Origin: Prinia subflava
Taxonomy: Eukaryota > Chordata > Aves > Passeriformes > Cisticolidae
Direction of reading: 5' to 3'
NCBI RefSeq assembly: GCF_021018805.1
Contig: NC_086254.1
Location: 27,031,300 to 27,095,299, forward strand
DNA length: 64,000 nt
This document shows positions 37,467 through 51,393 of this stretch, piece by piece (within the stretch, counting starts at the first letter, position 1; each line of letters starts with the position of its first letter). A model generated the notes under the pieces. That model searched no databases. It saw only the letters and a program-made list of their open reading frames with translations, and was not told the DNA's origin. The position numbers and the translations under genes were made by a program.

Positions 37467-38350
37467 CCAGGAAAATCCCAGGAAAATAAAAAAAAAATTA
37501 AAAAAAATACAGTGAAGTTCACGGGGGAGGCAGGAGAAAAAAACCAAACCAGCAGGACCCACTGGCAGAGAGGAGCTGCCCTCCCCCGGTGTCCCCCCTG
37601 TCGCCTCCCCGTCTCCCGCGGGTGCGTCCCTGGCTGCGCCCGGCGGGGAAGTGGCGGCTCTGCCTCCGGCTCCGGCTCTTTACGGCGGCCCCGGTGCGGC
37701 CCGGCCCACGTGACGGCCCCGGGGCAGCCCCGGTCCGGCCGGGATTGGGCGCCTCCCGCCTCGGGGGGACGGGATAAGCCCCGCCGGCTCCGCTCCCGGC
37801 GGGGGGGACGCGCCCGCAGCCTCCCCCCGGGCGGAGCGGGGGCACGGTGCGACCCCAGCGCGCCCCGCACCGCCCCGGGCCCTCCGCGGGGCTGGAGGGG
37901 TCCACCCGCCCCCGGGGAGGGCTGGGGGTGGCTCCCTCCTTTGCGGGCCCCACTGCGTTTTTGGGGTTCGCTCCCGCACCCCATCTGAAGGTGAAGCCCC
38001 GAGAGATGCTGGGGAGCACACCGAAAGCTTCCCGACGGGGATCTGGTAGCCGAGGATGAGAGCGGTGGTTTTCTGCTCCGAGCGGGCTCTCCGGTTCTGT
38101 TTTGACACAAACTCCATCCTTACGGGGAAGGGGCTGCCCCCGGCCCGCCCTGACCTTCCCAAGCCGCCCGGGGGCCAGCCGAGGATGCGGCGATGCTCGC
38201 AGCCTGCCCGTTCCGGCCGTGCCCGGCTCGGAGCGGCTTTGCCGCGTTCGGAGAGCGGCTCCGGCCCCTCACCGTCCCGTCGGGGCTGCCCCGCTTCCAG
38301 TGCTCTGCTCTTCCCCGGGGGAAGCAGCCGAGAGGAGGGTCCTGCTCCCG
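37467..38350 (-). promoter_or_regulatory. GATA5: GATA5 CpG-island promoter region
   Basis: The region upstream of exon 1 is dense in CpG. On the minus strand a CCAAT box lies at 37744-37748 next to GC-box-like GGCGGGAGG, and an E-box CACGTGAC is at 37707-37714. A T/A tract at about 37486-37510 could position initiation near 37460, but a clear TATA box is lacking. Dispersed initiation is likely. Confidence 0.6.
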
Positions 38351-41300
38351 GCAGCCCCGCGGCCGAGTCGCTCTGGGCTGGCGAAGGGGACAAAAAAAAA
38401 AAAACAGAAAAAAAAAAAAATCTCTCCCAGTTGTTCCCCGTCGGCGACAGCCGGGAAGGGACTTCAGAGGGGAAGGAGTTCTTAGTCCCAGCAGTTTACC
38501 CCGGGTAATTTAGCCAGATTTAACTCTCCTCCAGTACCGGCCAGCGAGGAAATAATTCCATCGTTACCGGGATTTGTTGCCCGGAATTACTGCGCTTTTG
38601 CACAAAGTGCCTCTATCTCCTCCCCAGAGAAACGGGGGAAAACCCTCGGCGAATCTCGCCCGCCGCTCGCTTCATCCCCGGGCAGACAGAATTTGGCACC
38701 CGCAGGCCTCTACCGAGTGGATCGGGCCCCGCTGGGCCCCGGGAGCCCCCCGGTACCGCAGCCGGCGCTGCCCGCCCGAGCGGTCCCGGCGCCCGGGGGA
38801 GCCCGTCCAGCCTCGCCTCCGCTGGGAGCAGCGCTGCGGGAAGGGTGGGAAATTTCAGCTCCAAAATAAACTGGTGCAGGAATGCCAGCTATTTCCCTCG
38901 GAATAATGCAACGCAACTGGCTGGAGATGTATTTATTTGCTCGCGAAAGCGGCCGCTCACGGCTCGCAGGGTATCCCTGCGTCCCCGTGCCCGCAGAGCA
39001 AAAGAAGAAAACAAAACCAAAACAGATAATTCCCCCCCAAACAAGTAAGAAAAAATATCAAAACAAAACAAAAAACAAAGAGAGAAAAGTAAGGGGAGGG
39101 GAAGGATAATTTTTTAAAAGGCAGGAAAAAAATTTAAAAGTATGAAAAAGCTATAGAAAAAGAAAATAAAAACCCGGGAACCCGCAGCCCGCGGCGGCAC
39201 GGATAAAACCGTACCTAGAGAAAACCAGCCCCAAACCCTTTTTTGCTGTGGCTGAGCCACCGCTGGATCTTCCTTCGTTTCTTTTCGTGCGGATTTCTCG
39301 TTTTCACTATTTCAAGGTGTTACTTAACTGCAATTTATTACATGTAATTTTTTAAAAATACGTACTAACCGCCCTCTCCGATAGCTTTTGGCGTTCAAAT
39401 AAATGTGAAAACGTTGAAATAAACGAGGCGCTGCTAAATGCGGAGGGATGTACCCTGTGAGCGCTTTCACGGCGGAGGAAACCACCGTGCGCGAAAACTT
39501 GCCCGCGGACCTGCGGCGTGTCTGCGGTCACATCCATCCAGATATTGGGATTTTCTGTTTAATGTTTTTCAACTGGTTTGTTGCATTTTCTCCTCCGGTG
39601 GTGTCGGGGCTGCCGGGCTCTCGCCCCACCGAGGCCGCGGCGGGTCCAAGGAGCGGCTCCTCCCCAGCAGCGCCCGCGGGCGCGGAGAGCTCCGGGCAGG
39701 TGCTCCGACACCGCGGGCTCCGGCAGCAGCCTCCGGACTGGCCTCACATTCCAGTCCCCGCTGGGCATCGGCCCCTGGTGTCACCCACGCGTGAGCACTG
39801 CCTGTGGCGCCCACGGCGTGGGAGGCCGCGTGGTTTGGGGTGCTTGTAGGATTGTGGGCTGCGATCGGTAAAGGGGGCAGGCAGGGGGCTCGGGGGTCTT
39901 CCTCTGTGAGGAAGGTCCCAGTGGGCGATGCTTTATGTGAAGTGGGAGGGAAGGTGCCAGCGTGGCAGCGGTGGCAGCGGGGATGCCCCGTCCGCAGCCC
40001 TCGCACTGCCCCGGGGAGGTCACACCGGAGGGGGGACACGGGGACACGGGGACCCTGGAGCTCTCCCGGTGCCCTCACGGGGCTCTCCCGGGGCTCGCTG
40101 CCCCACTGAGGGCAGCCCGACGTGGCGGCCGCACACCGCTGCCAAGCTCACGGAGAGGATTAGACACAAAAATCCTAACACAGCACCGGTGAGGGTGATG
40201 CTCGGAACCCCCGATCCCTGTCTCCCATCCCCGTTTGGAGGTGGGACAGGCGGGATGGCCTCTCGGGAGAGGTACACGGCCCTTGCCGGCTCACGGTCCG
40301 TTTGACGGGCTGGGTCGGACCCGGCTCCGCTCCTCCCGAGGGATTCCACCGCTTATTTTGAGAGTTGGAAAGGGACCGAGCTCATCCCACAGGCTCCCCG
40401 TGCCCCCTCACCGCACCGTCCAGGCACGGCTTGGCTCCGGCTGAGTTCCAGAGGGGCCGGTGCGGCTCGACAGGGCCCCGAGGGAGCCCTGACCCCTCCA
40501 GGTGAGGCTCCCCCGGGCCGGGACAGACTGCCCGGCGCCCCGGCCCCTCGGCCCTAATCCTGCCCCGGCTGATTTGTGAGTCCTGCGCGGGCCGGACGCG
40601 TGGGAGCGTCTTGCACCGTCCCGGAGGGGGTTTTTAGCCCCCCCCCCCGCCCCCACCGAAAAGCCAAGGGGAAGAAAAAAAGAAAAGACAAGTGGAGAGA
40701 GAAGGGCAGAAACTTTCCCGCTCCTGCTGCACCGGGCAGGGCAGCAAGGCTCACCCCGAGCGTGGAAACCTCGGTTACCTTTCCCTTCAGTGCGCTGGGA
40801 GGTGACAATTAATTATGTCCCCTTTCCTTCCTCTGCCTCCCCCGGGCTGCAGCATCCTCCCCCGGCTCAGAGGAGCCTCTCTGCCCTCGGGAATGCCGGG
40901 CAGGGTGAGCTCCGACCTCAGAATCGAGCCCAGGCGGTGCCCGTGGAGGGCTCTGCCCTGGATCCCCGATCGAGTGGGCACCGGACCCCCTCCGATCCCT
41001 CCGTCCCGAGCCACCCAAGGGAAACCCTTCAGGTATTTCGTCCCTTCAGCCCCGATGGGTGACACCAGGCTGCTCCCAGGCTCTGCTCCCAGCTCCCAAA
41101 CCAAGGACAAACTGCTCCGGGGCACAGGCAGACCCCGGGAGCTGCTTCCCCTGCCTGTGAATGAAGGAGAGGGACAGGAGGGGACCGGCAGGGCCCGTAT
41201 CTCCTGCATCCCCCTGTCTCCGTTGCCGATACACTTCCAAGTCCACATTCCCAGGTCTGTATCCCTCCATCCTACCCCCAGCCCCTTCCTACCCACTCTC

Positions 41301-41600
41301 CAAGGCTTGTGCTGGTCCCTGCCCAGGGAACAAGCTCAGGTACCTCCCGCAGTCGAGGCCAGGCTGATTCCAAAGGCAGCGCTGTGATGGACACAGCCAG
41401 GGCTGGGGGAGGCCCCGTCCAGACAGAGGCTGTGGGCAAGGACCGAGCTGCCCCAGCGCAGCCAGGAGGGACAGACGGGTTTTGTGCCTGCAAGGGTGAG
41501 GGGATACCAGAGGGCTGTGTCTCGAAAGGGTTAAATAAACAGCAGGCTCTGCCAAAAATATTTATCTCCTGTTATATTCGTGTGGCTGTGGCTCTCAGGA
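38351..41600. other. CpG-rich 5' flank of GATA5, no gene recognised
   Basis: CpG-rich DNA continues with breaks to about 41.5 kb, interrupted by A-rich strips at 38392-38420 and 39000-39170. A lower-GC island at 39290-39460 contains a T-box-like AGGTGTTA at 39315-39322. Long open frames on both strands follow from the base composition; I found no convincing exon. It could contain an alternative GATA5 first exon or a divergent non-coding transcript. Confidence 0.5.
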
Positions 41601-44600
41601 AGGGGGGGTGTGATAGAGGTAGGGGAAAGTATTTGATTTTTTTCCCCCTCTTGCTCTGAGATCCTGTTTTCTTCCTTAGCCCACAAGGATTTCACCGGTG
41701 TGGGAAATAAAAGGTGTCCTGCAGAGATGATGTTGGTTGCTGTCTCCTACAGATCCTTTATACTGGGATGCTTCAGTATCAGCCGTTCCTCCAGCCTCTC
41801 ATGAGCCAAAAATGGCTACACAAATCACCCCTTTTCTTTCAATACTTAAAGGGTACAAAATGCCAACTGCAACGTGTGCCCTCCTCAGATGGGTAATTTG
41901 TCATGTACCTCCTAAAAGTGACCTTTGCTTGTGTGATTTGGACTCAAATTGTTTAAAATTAAATTTGCTTCCAGGCGGATTTAACAGAAACCCCAAGTTA
42001 CAGAGCAGTCAGGAAATCCTCAGGCTGACATGGCAGGCCCAGTGAGCACAGGAACACCCTGTGAGGGATAGACCACATCATTTTTTTGCAGATGGGCAAA
42101 CTGGTCTCCAATTTGTTTTATGCAGGGGACTCTGAGGGCTCTAACTTTGCCCCAAGTAAAAAGGACAAGGACTTGCAGCCCAGGGAGGATACACAGGCTT
42201 AGGAGGGCTCAGCACCTCGCTGGGGGTGAGGGTCTGACCCCACCTGGGAAGTTCTCCAGGAGTTTTTCCGTGGGTGGGAGAAGTGGGTGACTCAGGATCC
42301 AGCCATGTGGGCATGCTGGGGGCCACCTTGGGTAAACCTTTGTGGGGTCGAAGCTGGAGGGCACAGAGAGGCACCAGCCAGGCAAGGAAAGGCAAAAAAC
42401 TTCTGTAGTGTGTAATGGAAACTATTTCCCTATACAAACTCCAGCCTGGTGGGCTGATGCTGGGCGTGCCAGCCCAGTCCTGGCAGAGGTCTGATACCAA
42501 AGCACTTCCAGAGCCTGTCCAGCTACGCAGCGTTTTCACCGTGCTCCCCACTGCCATTATGGGCAATAAATGGAGGAAGGAAAAAAAAAAGGGGCTATTT
42601 TGGTATATTAACCTCCTTGTGGCCAGGTGAAAGGTTAAATTCACATGATTCATTGGCGGCTGAGAGACAGCACTTTGTTGCTAGGATTTTGGGGAATGCG
42701 GAGGGCTCCAGCGAAGGAGTCTCGCTAATCTTTAAGGGAGGGAGCCAGGCTCCTGTCTGACGGCTGCAGGCCCAGCAGCTCTGTGTTTCATTTCAGACTG
42801 TCACTCTCCTATCTCTCAGCTCACTCCCAGCTCCAGCTTGCTGCCAGATCTTGGGAACTGTTAACTCAGACAAATTTATAGATGGAAAAAGAACAGTTAG
42901 CCATTGTTCCTGGGGTGGGGGAGGGAGGAAAGCGAGGAGCTTCAGCCACCAAAGTCATGATGTAACCTGGTTGTTGCTTGGTTGGGAGAAACGTGCAAAG
43001 GATCTTCCTCTTCCCATGCCAGGGAAGGAAATTGGGACCATTATGTTACTACTAAGTGTTGGGAGGTGCGATGTTGGTGCCCAAGTCATTTGGAGAGGTT
43101 TGTGCAGTGTTTCCATAAAGTGGAATCTCCCAGCTGGACATCTCTGGGGTATGAGCTCATTTTCTTCATCTCACATCTTGTGATATTGGGTGTTTTTCCT
43201 TAAAGCTTTGGGCTCTGGAGCAATGAGCTCTAATATCAACAGCAGTGTTCTCATAAACAGAGCCCCTCACTGTGTGGGATGCTGAGAGGAAACTGGAAAT
43301 GGGAACATCTCAGGGATTGAAAAAGAAAAATCCATCCAGCAAATAGGGAGACCCTCAGATTCATTATTTCTTAGAAGAGCAATGACTTTGAGGAAGCATT
43401 GCTGATTTCATCTGCCTTGGAGACAAGTGAGAGACTGAGAATTTGTTGTCTGACTGGTGCTGTGACCTGATCTCCCATTGGATGCACTTTCAACCAGCAT
43501 TCATGGTGGAAAGACTTTAAGTTTTCAATACAACATTAAACCCCATGTCTTGAAAATGAGACAGCACCCACTCACTGTAAAATTTGTTTTATAGATTTTA
43601 GACAGTCTGTGGCTCTTGAACATGGGTCTCTTTTGGAGGTTTGACTTCCCAAACTACACAAAAAAACAGAGGCACAGATTTTGGTTGTGTTCACCTGCTA
43701 CACAAATGTCCCTGCAGCAAGGCTGTACCAGTGTTACCTCATGGTTTCTGTATCCCTTGCCCATCAGTCCTGATTCTTTGAGCATTTTTGCTTGGAGGGA
43801 AGGATTGTGAAGGGTCTGGAGGGTGTCACCTGCAGGTGAGTCTACCTGGCCACTTCTACACGCAGTTCAGGACAGGAGTCCTTGCAACACTGTGGAATAA
43901 ATCAATTGTGTTTTTTATAGCTGCTTTGAATCCAGATCTCCACTTTTAAATCCTTACACGTGTGTGCAGAGTAGCAAAAAGGAAGAAATTTTTGATTTAA
44001 AATAGAAATAGTGAGAAGTTATGCACTTAGTAAATCCAGCCACTTGAGAATCTGGCTACACAGAAGGTGATTTCTTCTTCCAGTGTCTGAAGGTTTGCAG
44101 AAGTCTGTCGTTTTAATCAGGAGACTGCATGGATTTGATTCTGAAGGCCCAGAATACGGCACGGTCCCAAAACATGACTCTCCCTCATTTTAGTAACTGG
44201 AGTTTTATTTAACTCTGCATTAACAGGAATAGAATTTTACATCTTTATAGAATTTCTGCCCTAAATCACCTATGTTATTAGTGCTGCATTATGGGCTACT
44301 TTTCATTTTACATCTCTCTCCTCGTGTGTATTATGGGTCTAAAAATAATTTTCATGAGGGAGAAATGGCACTGTGACTTCTCATAAGCAAGGTACACAAA
44401 GGATGTGACAAATGAATGGTGCAGCCTTTTCTACCTATTAGAATTCTGTTTAACGTTCCCTGCATTGCTTTGCTGTGCTTCATTTGAATATCCCCATGCC
44501 CAATACTGTTCCTGTCCTCACTCACTGCAGGCCGTGCTGTCCTTTCACAGCTTCTCTGCCACATCTGAACTGCCTTGGTTTGGGTCAGCAAATCTCTTCT

Positions 44601-46635
44601 GCCTCATGGAACTTCCCTTCCCACTCCTCTCTGTCTCTTTGGCTGCATCCCTGACCTCTCCCAGCCTCATTTTTCACCGTCTCAACAACATCTCAGCCTT
44701 CACTGGCTGCACTTCTCATCTGCTTTGGCACAAAAGCATGGCTCTGATTATCTGGGGATGTGGCATGGAGAGAGAGAGGTGGAGAGGCAGCTGGTTTGGC
44801 CAGAGTGGGAAGCAAAGCACTTCTTTGTCTCTCTGGGCTGCCCAAGAGATGCACTGCCTTCCATGGTTGAAAACTCTGGAGCTGGAGAGCCAAAGAAAAA
44901 AGCTTTTTATTACTTTTGCAGGTAGAAAGTCGAGCCAGAACCTGGGCTTTGCACCATGAGAGTTCCAGTCCTGGATCCCAGCTGGTCCTGCCCAGCTGCT
45001 CTCTCCCAGCAGAGTGGAAGCCCACCAGTGCTGTGGCCAGGGAGGAAACGACACAGGGCCACTCACAATCTCCTGATCACTCCTGAGATTTTGCAGGAAC
45101 AGCCTGAGCAGAGCCATGTGTTACAAGAAACCTCTGGAACGATTTTAAGAGAGCAGAGATATGCAGAAGCAGAAGTCCTGGCAAGCTTTCATTCAGTTCC
45201 CCATGGAAAAGAAGAAAATTATGAGCATGTACATCCCATCTGACTGTACCCAGGCCAATCTCTAGGTAGAGTTTAACCATTGTCCAGCTCTTCCAAACCT
45301 TCAGCCTCACATCTGGTCAGCTGGTCCCTTCCTGCAGCCAAAAGTTGGTGGTCTTCCTTTCAGGGGCCGTTGGCCAATCTGCATACAATTGGTGCTGTGG
45401 GTTGAAACAGAGGTCACCATTGAAATCGTGTGTTTCCAAGAGTTGTTTGATCAAACAGAACTTACAGACCACGACAGTTATTGACAGAGCTGACAAAAGA
45501 GATGCTCCAATGATTTACAGTCCAGGTGTGTTGTCAGAGCAACATATTTACCTGAGATCCCAAGAATGTTAAAATTTAATCCCTAGGGACCTTCTCTGCA
45601 GCCCCTTCAAGAGTCACTCCTCCAGGATCATTTGAAGTCACCATGCAAATAGGCAAAAGTTTAGGAACTTCCAGGGGAAATATGAGAAGATACAGGGATT
45701 TTAAATGGTTTTAATGGGTATAAAATTAGAGAGGTGAGCTGATATAGGATGGCCTTTCCCTTAACCCAAATGTACAATTCTCCACAATAAAACTCTTTGG
45801 ATATATACGCATTAGTCAGGATTATCTCTGAATGTCTAGCAGGCTAAGAATATGGATCCTGGAGATGTCAGCAGGAGGATTCATCAGAGGAGATGGCAAG
45901 GGCTTGGAAATGGGAAATGTATTCTCTTATAAACACAGCCTGCACTGGGGCTGACCTTAGGGCTGAACAGAATTGGCTGGAGAGATGGGGAAGGCAGGGA
46001 AGGAAAACAAAATTCATGCACAATTGTCTCAAATTTTTTGCAACCAAACTCCTTGTCAAGGTTTCTGTAACTTCTCTTCATGTTCCAAATTAGGGGAATT
46101 CTCACCATCAAAGCTGAGACTACTGAAGAGGCAATGTCAGATCAGCCTAAGCTTATTCTTTCCTGGTGAGACAGATTTTTAGGATTTGGGGATATGTGAT
46201 GTGACTTCTGGAGGGATTCCCCCTCTGCTGATGGGATGGAGCCTCCACAAGGTCAAAGCACTCCACATTTCTTGTCCCACGTTATTGTGTCTTCACTCTT
46301 ACTTTCCATTTCAACTCTTGGATATCAGAGTTCATGTGTTTGAGTGAGTTCTTGTGCTCAAAGTAAAAGGTGCGGAATTCAAAGCTCCTCTGCATGTGCT
46401 CAGGCTCGTTTCCCCTTTATTGCTGCCTCTCCTTGCTCCCTCATTTGCCTGCTGAGCAAAACGAGAGGAGCTAGCACGGAGTATGAAAGGAACTCAGAGA
46501 GCCAACATTGACTCCTACCTCATATCTATTAGCTGTAAATTACTTTAACATGAGTGACATCACACTTGACTCTTGGTGAAACAGTGTTAAGTTAGTGGGT
46601 AATAAAACAGCTTGACACTAATGATGGGTTCTGCG

Positions 46636-46664
46636 TGATAAATTACTGTCAGTGATCAGATAAG
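46636..46664. promoter_or_regulatory. paired GATA motifs upstream of GATA5
   Basis: TGATAA at 46636-46641 and AGATAAG at 46658-46664, same strand and 16 bp apart, lie within a stretch of moderate GC and little low-complexity sequence. About 9 kb upstream of GATA5. Candidate enhancer only. Confidence 0.3.
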
Positions 46665-48229
46665 GGTTCTTGAGACTAACCTTGAACTAAATCTATTTTG
46701 TTGCTACATCTTGTGTGCAGTGTTCCACTTCTCCCCGTGGGGATTAAGGGCTCAGAGCCCAATCCTGCTCCGTGCTGGGGCTGGAGGGGCAGCTTGTGTG
46801 CAGGAGCATTTCCAGAAGCTGCTTCCAAGCATCAGGCTGCTCCCACGAGTGGAGCAGGGAGGGTTTGGCCTTAACCTTGAGAGCAGCATCCAGCTCCAAG
46901 GGCCTCATGGTCACTGAGATGCTGGAACACTTTCCAGCAGTGACTTCAGTATTCAAATCTCTGTTATTTTTATTTTTATTTTTTTAATTACATAACTAAG
47001 AGGTGGATCCTGAAAGTTTCATTCTTTGGTGAGTTTCATGGATTTCATTATGGAATAATTTTTTGACCTGTGCATTAGGTCTGTCCTGCAAGCTGTGGAT
47101 GCTGATGACCTCAGTGAGAATGGAGAATGTTCAGCAGCTGGCCAGATCAGGTTCTCATTCAAAGAACTCCTTTTACTTGCAAAACTTTGGGAGAAAGCTT
47201 TATACCCAAGAACTGGGAGCTGGCCAAAGTCAATGTAAAGCATGAGATTTTGAATATTTTTTTGCATGTATTTTCTTTGGACTCTAACCAGGGTGCTGCT
47301 TAGAAAAGACTTCCCAAATTGTTTTACACTGTTATTGTTATTTGAGGCTCTGTTTTCATTTATAGTTCAGGTAAGATGCCAGGGAGATGTTTTTTTAGAC
47401 TACTTCTTGTGTAAACCATTGTATTAAAATATTTACCACGGTTCATTTTCATGGATAATCCCCGTTGTCCTGGCCTGTTTATTGCCTGGAATAATCCTGG
47501 AACACTTGTGTGTTACACATGGCTGCAACAAAGAGAAGTTTTCACTGTGTACATCCAGATACCTCATTTATCTGTGATTATGACAGAGCTCATATTAACA
47601 TCCACTGGTTTTAATGCAAGTTGAAATTAATTTTGGAGAGGAGAGACCTTGAGAGGGTGGCTCCAGTGCAAGAGAGAGGAGTGTGGGGAAAATGGCTGGA
47701 TCTGTCTTGGTCTTCCAAGGAGCAGGCTCTGCTGAGGCAGGGACACCACATCAGGGTGTGTTCCTGCTCTCAGTTCTGTGCTAAAACACAGAATTTTTAT
47801 TGGTGCTTTCAAACCAACAGTCAAGTAATGAAGAGCTCTGAGATGCCATTTAAGTCAAATTGTTAATTAATCCCTGCATCAATCTATGCAATGGTTAGCT
47901 CTGCATGAAGGGTGATCTCAAGGATGGAGATGATGCCTGGGCTCTGTCTGTGCCCCTGATCCCTGCTCTCAGGACAGGTGGCACAGGAGCAGGGGCTGGA
48001 GGGGTCACAGGTGTTCCTGCAAAACATTTCCCTTGAAGAAAATCTATTTTGTTCCATGCACTTCTACCACTGAATTCCATTTTTCTCAGAATTTTCTTGG
48101 CTGTTCAGTTCCATTTGAAAGGAGTGGGCCTTTTTCTGCATGATTCAATGCAAAAATAATTTTTCTTGGCTTTTTGTTTATTTGTTCATTTGTGTTCCTT
48201 CCTATCCTGTATATTGATTCCCTCTGGAA

Positions 48230-48292
48230 AAGAAAAAAAAAAAAAAAGGAAAAATAAAAAAAAAGAGAAAAAAAAAAAAAAAGTAAGGAAAG
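48230..48292. repeat. A-rich tract
   Basis: Runs of 8-16 A broken by single G or T residues. Simple sequence, producing poly-Lys and poly-Phe frames. Confidence 0.9.
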
Positions 48293-48640
48293 AGAAGGAA
48301 CTTAACGCTTCTGCTTGGAACAAAAGGGAGGAGCCTGTGTGGGAGATGTCAAATGGAGCAGAAAAATCTCTGGACTTTTTCCAGAAACCCCCATCCACTT
48401 GAGCTGGGGATACAATCAGTTTATCAAAACACCTCTGGTGCATTGCTGGGAGGGAGGGGAGACTCCCCTCTGTTGGGAAAGGTTTTTAAATGGTTCCGTG
48501 GGTTTGTACAGCAGAGGTGGGGTTCTCATCTGTGCCACAGCCCCTGCATGCAAAGCAGAAAGGTGCAAGGGGAGACAGAGACCAGCTGGCACACTCTGTT
48601 CCCCAAGGGAGCTGGGAGGAGATTTGGGTGTGGTGGCACT

Positions 48641-48694
48641 GGGGACATTGGGGACACCGGGGACACTGGGGACATTGGGGACACTGGGGACACT
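48641..48694 (+). repeat. 9-bp tandem repeat GGGGACAYY, six copies
   Basis: Six consecutive units of GGGGACA plus TT, CC or CT. Each starts with G4 and the spacing is exactly 5 nt. The plus strand has strong G-quadruplex potential. Confidence 0.92.
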
Positions 48695-51345
48695 GACACT
48701 GCTGCTGTTTGCTGACCCTCTGTGGAGATGCAGCCCTGCTGCTGTCCCTCACAAACCTACCCACTCCAAAACTCACCCATGCCCAAGCCCTCATGGTCCT
48801 TCCTCTCCTCCTCTCCCCTCTGCTTCCCAGCTGGGTGCTGTCCGAGGGGGAAGCCCAGAGCTCTCCTGGTCACTGATAATTTGCTCTCATCAGCTCTGAG
48901 GAGCAGCTTGCAGCCCATCCTCAGTGCTGACCCAGTTTCTGCAGTGAGGATTGGGGGGCACTGGAGACATGAAATCCTCACTGGGAGCTGGTCTGCACCC
49001 CAGACTCCCCTGCAGCTCCACTGCTTGGAGGCAGGGGAGGCACACCAGCAACATTTGGGCAAGATCTGCAGATGTAGCCAGAGCTGAGGAATTCCTTCTT
49101 TCTTCCATTCCACCCTTTGATTAGCTGAGCACGACTGGGGGTGCAGATTTTACATCCCTGCTTCTGCCAGACCAGCCCATGAATGTGTCACACACATGCT
49201 CACAGGCGTGTCCAGGCTTAAACCCTTTTGTCTTCAGCATGCTCCTTGTTTTCCCCCCTTTCTTTCCCTTCTCTTCCTTCCCTTCCCAGACATAACTGAG
49301 CCCAACCAACCAGAGACACTGTGACTACCATGATGTAGGAAAGAAGCAATCCCTGGATGGAGCAGCAGGCTCCATCTTACCCAGGAGATGCACGAGCAGG
49401 AAATGCAGTCTCATGTCCAATTTCTCATACCTTATCCATGACTGCTGCACTCACAGAACACATGGAGCCCAGCGACAGGCTGAATGATTTTGGTGGGAGC
49501 CTTTCCTCCTCTGCTCCAAAACAGGCACTTTTTGTGGAGGGAAGAGGGCTCTGGAGAGGTGCTGATTTGGCTGGGATGGGAAATACCCGTGGGCTTACGT
49601 AAAACAGCCCAGGCACTGGGGATGGAGCCGTGCCCACGTTTGCTTTGCTAATTAAGCTTAGCCTGGGCTCAGAGGGACTTGTTTTGGAGGGGTAAGTGAG
49701 ATGGGATGGAGCAGAGCCCAAACGCTCTCGCTGCTGCCTCTGGGGCTCAGGGAGGTATTTGTCTTATCCTTTTGGACCTGGATCTGCTCTCTCTTTCCCC
49801 AGAAGCACCCTGAGTCCATCAAGCAGTGAAAACACGATGTCACGACTCCCCAGGGCACAAGCAGGACCTCCTGTCCCAGACAGCCCAACCTGTCCCCAGC
49901 CAGCCTTACCCTAAAGACAGAGCAAGGAGCAGAGGCCACATTTCCACAGCAGCAATGCACGCCACTGTTCCTGGATTTGTGCAAGGAAATGTGATCTATC
50001 CCCATCTCCTGCACGACAGGAGCTTCAGGTCAGGTACCCAAACTGCGTCCTGCACAAGCTGTTCCCCTGCTTTGCAAGGGGAGCTTTGCAAAGAGCAGTA
50101 AAAAATATTTTGGCTGGGGACTCTAACGTGGTCTGGACAGAGCAGCATGAGGTAGCACTTCCAGAAACAAACTGGGACCAGTTTCCATGCTGGGACCTTG
50201 GTGTAAAACACCCTTTAGTCCTGACTCTGTTTCCCTGACCTCCCCAACATCCAGTTTCAGCAAAAATCTTTTTATCATCTAATATTTTTTTCCTTATTAT
50301 ACTATGCCATAGAAAAAAAAAAAGGATTGAGTGGCTAGTCTAATCCAAATGAAATTCCTCTGGCAACAAGAGCAGGAGAGCAAGGATTGTGCCCTGAAAC
50401 ACAGCACTGTGCAAGGCTGCAATAATAAAATCATTGAGAACTGTGGGAAAGATGAGTTCAAAGTTTTAGAGAAATCCCACCTGGGCGTGTTTGTGTGGGA
50501 ACACCTATTTCTGCATGTCAGCACCACTTGCACAAGAAAAAATTAGCAAAGCTCAGCCCCGACAACTGTTTTAAAACCTTATTTCTGCAGTTTAACCCAC
50601 AGGGTGAGGTTCTTTTTTTCCTGAGTAGAGTTCACTGTGCTTTAAAAAGGTGCACACAAATTTAATAATTATCATGACAAAGTTTCTACATTCTTGCCCA
50701 GATTCCAGGGTTTTCCTCTAAGCTGGCTGGTCATACTGTAAAAGTTGGTCATAAATATCTGTCTTTGGTATAATAAAAGCAATGTTTATATTCTTGACAG
50801 AATGCATTTGTGAACTTACAGTCATTAGAGATGTAAACTGAAGGCAAGAAGATAACCTCTCTCCCAAATGTTCTATTTATTTCTGTAAAGTAATTTGTAT
50901 GATTTATCTTATAGACTAAGGTTTATGGTTCACTTTGAACTCCAGGTTCTTAACTCAGCAATTGCCTGTTTGGGCTGAAGCGTATAAGTGATGGCATGAC
51001 CCAAAGTGCTAGATGAAAGGAAAAAGACAAAAACAAGGCAGGCTTCTGGGATTTTAACCATCATTTCTATATTCCATTGACATCCCTGGGTTAAATATTT
51101 TCCTTTGGAGGCCAATATGATCATTCCATCTGTGTGCCATATCTCCTGGTGACAAGGCAGAGCACGGGCACCTTCAATGAGCCATGCCAGGACGTGTCCG
51201 GCCGGGAATGCCAGGGGGTCAAACTCTGGCATCAGTCAGAATTCCCAGCTTACAAATATCCACCAGCATTAAAGCAGAATCTATTTTGTGATTCATAAAA
51301 GAAGAATTTGGCGTGGCCCTGTGTGCTGCTGCTGTGCTGGGCTGG

Positions 51346-51393
51346 AAAGCCCACAATTTTTAAAGCCCACAATTTTTAAAGCCCACGCTTTTT
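51346..51393. repeat. 16-bp tandem repeat, three copies
   Basis: AAAGCCCACAATTTTT occurs twice exactly and once as AAAGCCCACGCTTTTT, head to tail. No function is suggested. Confidence 0.9.

Noticed and set aside
37770..37781. GGGATAAG in the promoter as a GATA site
   Set aside because: The base before GATA is G, so it does not fit WGATAR.
37076..38110. 344-codon minus-strand frame in the promoter region
   Set aside because: Arginine/proline/glycine-rich, stop-poor only because of CpG-island composition; it crosses the GATA5 exon 1 donor and ends in a homopurine tract.
43485..43510. Possible miR-133 match (TTCAACCAGC)
   Set aside because: Only a 10-base match; the 5' part of the mature microRNA and a hairpin partner are absent.
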